Assembly (NCBI RefSeq): GCF_019669985.1
Contig: NZ_AP019782.1
Span: forward strand, 3,652,001 to 3,716,000
Reading direction: 5' to 3'
Length of the DNA stretch: 64,000 nt
From: Methylogaea oryzae
GTDB lineage: Bacteria > Pseudomonadota > Gammaproteobacteria > Methylococcales > Methylococcaceae
Below are positions 58,642 to 64,000 of the stretch, piece by piece. The translations under genes were made by a program, and so were the position numbers. The notes under the pieces were generated by a model. It was not told the origin of the DNA, searched no databases, and saw only the letters and a program-made list of their open reading frames with translations. Every line of letters begins with the position of its first letter. Position 1 is the first letter of the stretch.

Positions 58642-60486
58642 TCACGCGACACCTCCCGGCTCCGATCCCCCCAATACGTTCATGCGCGTGGCGATGGGCG
58701 GAACTTCCTCCGGATCGACATGCACATCCAACAAAGTGGGCCCGGAACGCTCGCACATGGCGTCGATGTCCAGCGCATCGAAGTCTTGCGGCGAACGAAT
58801 GGTGTAGCCCTGGGCGCCCATGGCTTGGGCCATCGCCGCATAATCGACTTCCGGCAGTTCGAATCCGATGGCTTCGGCGCCCGCAAGGCGCTGGCCGTGC
58901 TTAACCATGCCCAAGGCCGCGTCGTTAAGCACCACAAAAATAACCGGTAGTTTCTCTTGCACCGCCACGGTCAGTTCCTGGCCGCTCATCAGCAGGCTGC
59001 CGTCGCCGGTAATGGACACGACCGGCGTCGCGCGGCAGCCCAGCGCCGTGCCGACCGCCGCGCCGATGGCCCACCCCATGGAGGCGAACTCGAGATAGGC
59101 GCGGAAATTTCCCACGCAGCAATCCCGTTGGCCGGTGACGCGCCGCCCCGGCGGATGCAAATAGTGGATGGCCCACGCTTGGCTGTTGCCGGTATCCGCT
59201 AAAAACCGGGTCTTCAGTGGAAAACGCTTGGCAAGCTCCCGCATCAGCCGCTGGGGCTTTATCGGGGTGGCGTCGGAGCGATAGGCGGCTTCGTCGTCCA
59301 ATTGAAACGGCAGGGCGAGCGGCGTGACGACGCCGGACGGCGCAGCATCCTCTTTTCTGCCGGCGACGGCCTCCCCGAAAGGCCGGTCTTGCCGCACGCG
59401 CTCCAACAAGTAGCGAACTACGGTCAGCAGGTGCCCGCGCACGTGCATTCTCGCCATGGGCGAATGGGTCAGGTGCTCTTCGTTGTTGTCGACGTGGATC
59501 AACCGGCTATTGAGCAAGGCGTCGGAGTCCCAGCCATTGCTGGCCCATTCGCCCAAGTTGGTGCCGATGGCGAGAATCGTATCGACGTCCCGATCCAACA
59601 GCGCCATTCTGGCGCTTTCATGCCCGCCGAACCCGATGACGCCCCGAAACAAGGGATGGTGCGCATCGATCAAGCCTTTGCCGTGCGGCGCGGCGACGAT
59701 TTGGGCGCCCAACGCCAGCGCCAATTCCAACACGCTGCCGATGGCGTCCTTGCATCCCGACCCGATCATCAGGACGACTTTCCTGGCCTGGGTCAGGTGT
59801 CCGTATAACGCGTCGGTCGCCGCCGCGTCGAACAAAGTGGGCTGCGTCAGCAACGCCGCCAAGTCGAAACAAGGAGTGTCCTTAGGCGCCGGGACGGCCA
59901 GTATGTCTTTGGGAATGCTCAAATGAACCGGACCGGCGGGCGAGCGGAAAGCGGCCATCACGGCGCTGGCCAGCTTATGTTCGAACTGGTCCGGATGGGA
60001 AATCAACGTGTTGTAGCGCGTGCAGAACTGGAACATCCCCACCGTATTGACGCCGGTACAGGACGACTCTTGAAACGCATCCTTGCCGAAGTGGGACAAC
60101 GCCGTCTGCGCCGTGATCACCAGCATGGGAACCTGGTTCTCATAGGCGGAGGCCACGCCGGTAATCAGGTTGGTGGCGCCGGGACCTGTGGTGGCGCAGC
60201 ACACGCCCAGCTTGCCGGTCTCGCGGAAATAGCCGTCCGCCATGAAAGCGGCGCCGGCTTCGTGCCGGGCGACCACGGACCGGGGGCCGCCCCGGCGCTG
60301 GCTTCTGGCCAAGGCATTGTATAGCTCTTCGATGGCCCCGCCCGGCACGCCAAAAACGAATTCCACCGACAATTGTTGGAGATAATCGACCAGCAGGTCG
60401 GCTAAGCGCGTGACTAGACGCGCTTGCGGCTCGGGCGAAGCGGCATCGAAATCCGCCGGCGGCGGCTTGCCTATTACGCTATCCAT
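58642..60486 (-). CDS. Thiamine-diphosphate-dependent enzyme (acetolactate synthase-like)
   Basis: 614 residues with the three ThDP-enzyme domains: VEFVFGVPGGAIEELYNAL and the activating Glu in ARHEAGAAFMADGY; a central domain (VVLMIGSGCKDAIGSVLELA); and the C-terminal ThDP motif GDGSLLMSGQEL...VVLNDAALGM. Similar to acetolactate synthase large subunits, but no regulatory subunit is adjacent, so a carboligase or decarboxylase on another 2-keto acid is likely. Start 60486 has AAGGA six bases upstream; ATG 60492 and GTG 60501 are alternatives. First gene of the six-gene set. Confidence 0.9.
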   Translation of the reverse strand: MDSVIGKPPPADFDAASPEPQARLVTRLADLLVDYLQQLSVEFVFGVPGGAIEELYNALARSQRRGGPRSVVARHEAGAAFMADGYFRETGKLGVCCATTGPGATNLITGVASAYENQVPMLVITAQTALSHFGKDAFQESSCTGVNTVGMFQFCTRYNTLISHPDQFEHKLASAVMAAFRSPAGPVHLSIPKDILAVPAPKDTPCFDLAALLTQPTLFDAAATDALYGHLTQARKVVLMIGSGCKDAIGSVLELALALGAQIVAAPHGKGLIDAHHPLFRGVIGFGGHESARMALLDRDVDTILAIGTNLGEWASNGWDSDALLNSRLIHVDNNEEHLTHSPMARMHVRGHLLTVVRYLLERVRQDRPFGEAVAGRKEDAAPSGVVTPLALPFQLDDEAAYRSDATPIKPQRLMRELAKRFPLKTRFLADTGNSQAWAIHYLHPPGRRVTGQRDCCVGNFRAYLEFASMGWAIGAAVGTALGCRATPVVSITGDGSLLMSGQELTVAVQEKLPVIFVVLNDAALGMVKHGQRLAGAEAIGFELPEVDYAAMAQAMGAQGYTIRSPQDFDALDIDAMCERSGPTLLDVHVDPEEVPPIATRMNVLGGSEPGGVA

Positions 60487-61036
60487 TTTCATCCTTACCA
60501 CCGTTTTACGAAAAAATCGTATTTACCGCTCATGCGGTTCCATCGGTCGTTGTTGTTGCCGCGGTTGGCCGCCGGCAGCGTTAATTTAGTCGACGCATCC
60601 CCAATAGTGGAATCTCGCGGCAATGGCCCGCGCCGGCCGGAAAAAATCGCGGGAAATCCCGCCGGCCTTCGCGGGGCTGATCGGCGCGACCATGGCCGGC
60701 GTTTTACCGCGAGGGGCTTTATTAGCGGGGGAGATGCCGGGCGCATCGCGGCCGCCGCGAAACGGCGTCGGCTCGGCGCCAGCCGGGCTTCGCCCCTGCG
60801 CCATTGCGGCGCGGACTCGAACAACCGGCGAAAGCGGAGCGATGTGGCGAATTGCAGCCATGGAGGATCGACTTTATAAGGGTTTGCGTTTTTCTTATAT
60901 ACCCGAACGCTTCCTTGCCCTTACTATCCCTATGGTTATCGTAACCTACCTTGATGGGGATCGGGGCAACTATAACAGCAGCCCACCCCTTAATGCCCGC
61001 TGAAAATCATCGTGGGCGACAACCGCGCCGATCGAC
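60487..61036. other. Non-coding region upstream of the six-gene set
   Basis: 550 bases between divergently arranged units. Short frames here are GC-rich noise without family features. No thiamine riboswitch motif was found. The stretch 60880-60980 is AT-richer and could hold promoters, but I see no clear -35/-10 pair. Confidence 0.5.
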
Positions 61037-61804
61037 TCAGGGAGAATGGGCCCACAACAGCACCCGCACCGGCACCTCCAGCGGTAGCGCCAGCAAGGCG
61101 GCCGCTTTCAAACTGGCCGCGCCTTCGATATCGAGGGCCGCGGCGCCGGTCTCGTCGCGAACCTGGTAGCGGCCGCTTTTCAGCTTGCCCTGGTAGATGC
61201 GCCGGTCGCCGGCCCCATACACATTAAAACCGTCCGCCTTGATTTTCACCCGCAGCTGTTTGTCGCCGGCGGCATCGTATAGCTTGCAAGCCTCTTCTCC
61301 CTCCTCGGCGCCGCACTTCACGCGCCAGCGGAACACGCCGGCGGCGTCGTACAACTTGCCCTCCTCGGCCGTCCTGGTTTTCAACCGATAGACCGTGGCC
61401 CCGTCCCGGTCGAGCATGCGCCACTCCTCGCCGCCACCGGCCAGTTCCAGGGGCGGCGCGCCCGCCGCGTCCACCAGCCATCGCCCGCCGCTGCGGCGTA
61501 TGGAAAAAGCGCTGGAACCGCTGACGCCGATCGTCGCCCCGTCGGCCGGAACCGCTGGCAGCAGCTCCGCCGCGGGAGCATCGGCCGACGGCTGCCCGCC
61601 GTCGTCGGCGACCGGCGGCGACGCGGACGATGCCGGCGGGGCAGCGTCGGGCGCGGTGGCCTCGACCTGGGCGCCGACGAACAAAATCAGCCCGGAGGCG
61701 ACCACCCAGCCCAACCAGAGATAACCGGGCAAGGCCAGATAGCGGCGCATGGCTTGGGGCAACTGGCGCGTGGGATTGAAGCGGTTGATCAGCTTGCGCA
61801 GCAC
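61037..61804 (-). CDS. Membrane-anchored hypothetical protein
   Basis: 255 residues. One N-terminal membrane helix (LWLGWVVASGLILFVGAQV), a Pro/Ala/Ser-rich linker, then a strand-rich domain with repeated motifs LYDAAGVFRWRVK, LYDAAGDKQLRVK, FNVYGAGDRRIYQG, which look like a short beta-meander. No family recognised. Divergent from the glycosyltransferase gene; no operon partner. Confidence 0.7.
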   Translation of the reverse strand: MLRKLINRFNPTRQLPQAMRRYLALPGYLWLGWVVASGLILFVGAQVEATAPDAAPPASSASPPVADDGGQPSADAPAAELLPAVPADGATIGVSGSSAFSIRRSGGRWLVDAAGAPPLELAGGGEEWRMLDRDGATVYRLKTRTAEEGKLYDAAGVFRWRVKCGAEEGEEACKLYDAAGDKQLRVKIKADGFNVYGAGDRRIYQGKLKSGRYQVRDETGAAALDIEGAASLKAAALLALPLEVPVRVLLWAHSP

Positions 61805-61903
61805 GACGGTCCCTCCTCAAAAGCGAAGCTTGGCGGCTAGGCCGCGATTTCAACGGCGAACCGCGGTATATTCCGCGTGGTCCGTCCTTGGCCGACCATT
61901 TTC

Positions 61904-63022
61904 ATGCGCATAGTCTATGCCAGTTTCGACGAGGTGCCTTCCTTCAAGGCCGCCTCCACCCACATCCTGGCCAATTGCCGGGAGGTGATGGGCCGGCACG
62001 ACCTCACCCTATTGACCTTGGGCGACACGCCCCTGCCGCCTCAAGCCGGCCTGCGACATATCACCGCCGCCTTGCGGGAGAAGAACTACCTGCGCCGCGG
62101 ACTGGCCTTCCGCGAATTCGTCCGTTACCGGCTGCGGCACATCCGCCCGGCGCTGTTCCACTTCCGTACGCCCTGGGAAGGACTGCTCGCGGGCCAAACG
62201 GGGCTGCCGAGCGTGTACGAGGTGAACGGCCTGCCGTCCGTCGAACTGCCCTATCTGTACCGCGACGCCGGCCCGCAAGTGCTGGAGGTGCTGCGGCAAT
62301 GGGAGCAACGCTGCCTGGACCACGCCTCCGCCATCGTCTGCCCGTCGGAACGAATCCGCACATGCCTGCTCAGCCGCTACCGGGTGCGCGACCCCGGCCG
62401 CATCAACGTCATCCCCAACGGCTACGACCCCGTCGCGCCGACGCCCTCGCCGGCCACGGACGGCCCGCTGCGGGCGGTGTACCTGGGCACGCTGCATCCC
62501 TGGCAAGGCATATTGTGGTCCCTGCGCGCCTTCGCCCCGCTGCGCGGCCGCTGGGAACTGGACATTTACGGCGTGGGCCAACGGGCATGGCTGCGCTGGG
62601 CGGAGAAACGCCTGATCCGCTACGGCCTGGAAGACCAAGTGCGGCTGCATCCGCCGCTGGAGCGGGGCCGGCTGGAACGGGAGCTGGGCCACTATCACGC
62701 CGGCCTGGCGCCGCTGCTGAAAACCGAGCGCAACGCCGAGCAGGGCTGTTGTCCGGTGAAGATCATGGACTACCTGGCCCACGGCCTGGTGACGGTGGCG
62801 CCGGACTTGGCGGCGGTGCGGGCCATGCTCCAGCACCAGCGCAACAGCGTGCTCTATACGCCCAACAGCTTGCAGGGCTTCAGCGGCGCCCTGGAGGAAC
62901 TGCACCGGCGCCGCGCCGAATTGCCCGCCATGCGGCGCGCCGTGCGGGACTCGCTCGACGATCTCCCCAGCTGGAACGAATGCAGCCGGCGGCTGTTGGC
63001 GATTTACGAAAGCATCGCCTGA
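61904..63022 (+). CDS. Glycosyltransferase, GT4-like
   Basis: 372 residues of the GT-B fold. MRIVYASFDEVPSFKAASTH, AIVCPSERIRTCLLSRY then RINVIPNGYDPV (typical GT4 hinge), LRAVYLGTLHPWQG and the donor site LKTERNAEQGCCPVKIMDYL with the E-X7-E-like pattern partly kept. The sugar and acceptor are unknown. It converges with the next glycosyltransferase and overlaps it by 19 bases. Both point to a surface polysaccharide locus that continues beyond the window. Confidence 0.9.
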   Translation: MRIVYASFDEVPSFKAASTHILANCREVMGRHDLTLLTLGDTPLPPQAGLRHITAALREKNYLRRGLAFREFVRYRLRHIRPALFHFRTPWEGLLAGQTGLPSVYEVNGLPSVELPYLYRDAGPQVLEVLRQWEQRCLDHASAIVCPSERIRTCLLSRYRVRDPGRINVIPNGYDPVAPTPSPATDGPLRAVYLGTLHPWQGILWSLRAFAPLRGRWELDIYGVGQRAWLRWAEKRLIRYGLEDQVRLHPPLERGRLERELGHYHAGLAPLLKTERNAEQGCCPVKIMDYLAHGLVTVAPDLAAVRAMLQHQRNSVLYTPNSLQGFSGALEELHRRRAELPAMRRAVRDSLDDLPSWNECSRRLLAIYESIA

Positions 63023-64000
63023 ACCGCGCGGCGGCAGCGCCGACCTTCCCGCTTGGCGCTGAATTCGCCTTCCACCGTGGCCCGCGCCCGGCGGCGCACG
63101 GCGGCCGAGCCGCTCCGCAGGCAATCCGCCGCCTTATCCAGCGCCTGGGCCAGGCTTTGCGCCGAGCGCGGCTCGAACAGAAACCCGTTGTCGCCGTCGC
63201 GCACCACGTCCAAGGCGCCGCCCACCGCCGAACACACGCACAGCTTGCCGCAAGCCATGGCCTCCAGCATGACGTTGGACATGCCTTCGTGGAGGGAGGG
63301 AATACAGACGATGTCCGCCTGGCGGTAGTGCTCGCGCAGCATGGCCTCGTCGTCGGTATAGGGATGCAGGTCAACGTGGGGCAGGCACTCCGGGCGCAGG
63401 GTCAGAAAGCCGTGCAGCAGCTTGCGGTTTTCCTCGCGCAGCTGGCCGACGATGCGCAGGTCGAAGCGGGAGAAGTCCAAAGCGGCCAACAGCAATTCCA
63501 AGCCTTTTTTCTGCTTCACGTCGCCGAACAAGCCGACGACAGGGCGGGCATGGGGCGTGTCGTTTTCCTGGAAGGCGAAACGGTGGGTATCCACGCCGTT
63601 GGGCAGGTAGGACGCTTTGGCGCCGGGGCAAAAAGCGCGCACCTTCGCCGCCATTTCCCGGCTGACGCAGAACACCCGCCGGGCCCGGCCCATGGCATGG
63701 TGGATGTGGAAGGCGAACTCGCCGAACACGTCCAAATCCACGTCGTTGCCGCGGGCGAACAGCAACGGCGCGGCGCCATGCCGAGCCGCCGCCAAGGTCA
63801 CGGCATAGGCCATTTCGTTGCAGTAAAAGCCGAGGAATCGCGGATTGGCGGCATGCCGGCTTTCCGCCTCCAACACGTCGGCGAGGAATTGCAGCAACGT
63901 CTTCGGATTTCCCGTATGCCCCAGCTGCAGCAACTCGACACCGCGGACTTCGCCGCGCTGGTAGGTCCACGGTTGCAGTTGCGGCGCGAGGGTCACCACC
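63004..64000 (-). CDS. Glycosyltransferase family 4-like (5' part beyond window)
   Basis: At least 332 residues; the frame is open to the window edge, so the true start is not visible. SREMAAKVRAFC, SYLPNGVDTHRFAF, VVGLFGDVKQKKGLELLLAA and the donor-binding VCIPSLHEGMSNVMLEAMAC (E-X7-E) are classic GT4 motifs. Probably cytoplasmic, building a lipid-linked glycan together with its convergent neighbour. Confidence 0.9.
   Translation of the reverse strand, partial: VVTLAPQLQPWTYQRGEVRGVELLQLGHTGNPKTLLQFLADVLEAESRHAANPRFLGFYCNEMAYAVTLAAARHGAAPLLFARGNDVDLDVFGEFAFHIHHAMGRARRVFCVSREMAAKVRAFCPGAKASYLPNGVDTHRFAFQENDTPHARPVVGLFGDVKQKKGLELLLAALDFSRFDLRIVGQLREENRKLLHGFLTLRPECLPHVDLHPYTDDEAMLREHYRQADIVCIPSLHEGMSNVMLEAMACGKLCVCSAVGGALDVVRDGDNGFLFEPRSAQSLAQALDKAADCLRSGSAAVRRRARATVEGEFSAKREGRRCRRAVQAMLS

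Noticed and set aside
60495-61003. Small genes between the ThDP enzyme and the membrane-anchored protein
   Set aside because: Arg/Ala/Pro-rich frames on both strands with no ribosome binding site or family likeness.

Overview
The window is a high-GC bacterial chromosome segment, most likely gammaproteobacterial. The core block rpsU-dnaG-rpoD followed by tRNA-Ile2, the divergent tsaD, plsY, folB-folK and a complete rnfABCDGE-nth cluster all point that way. A Methylococcales-like host is possible, but that is inference from overall flavour, not something the sequence proves.

Layout. 1-9,000: a truncated CHASE/PAS sensor, recQ, a SCO-like/di-haem peroxidase fusion, RNase T2 with a YjdF membrane protein, xthA, an orphan cheD and a DUF5710 protein. 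9,075-15,466: a compact genomic island in the 3' end of tRNA-Ile2(CAU), bounded by a duplicated tRNA 3' half; the distal copy carries an 11-fold heptamer expansion. The island holds a BrnT/BrnA toxin-antitoxin pair with a visible operator, a 959-residue alpha/beta-hydrolase protein with a degenerate STAND-like centre on AT-rich DNA, and small phage-like genes including a broken XRE repressor next to two palindromic operators. 15,423-27,310: tRNA-Ile2, rpoD, dnaG, yqeY, rpsU, tsaD, plsY, folB, folK, a pteridine-reductase-like SDR, sfsA, and a LysR regulator divergent from doxX-pirin-FMN reductase. 27,344-37,498: radical SAM protein, PEBP protein, Smr protein, metG, the Rnf electron-transport operon and nth.

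37,500-40,700 is a second accessory patch. Three copies of a 240-320 bp structured repeat bracket a two-gene HEPN/DUF5343-like module and a small ParE-type toxin-antitoxin pair. After an MFS transporter and an MgtA-type ATPase (with a palindromic repeat inserted in frame) come three poorly known genes. On the other strand lies a very large hybrid kinase/GGDEF/EAL regulator, interrupted by a one-base frameshift, behind a periplasmic binding protein gene.

52,616-60,486 is a co-directional six-gene set: ThDP enzyme, two degenerate citrate-synthase-like proteins, TonB-dependent receptor, O-methyltransferase and SDR. It looks like a small-molecule biosynthesis/uptake locus that I cannot assign to a known product. 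The window ends with a small membrane-anchored protein and two convergent glycosyltransferases, the last cut by the window edge.

Best candidates for an undescribed system are the hydrolase/STAND-like island gene, the HEPN/DUF5343 pair with its repeats, and the six-gene metabolic locus.
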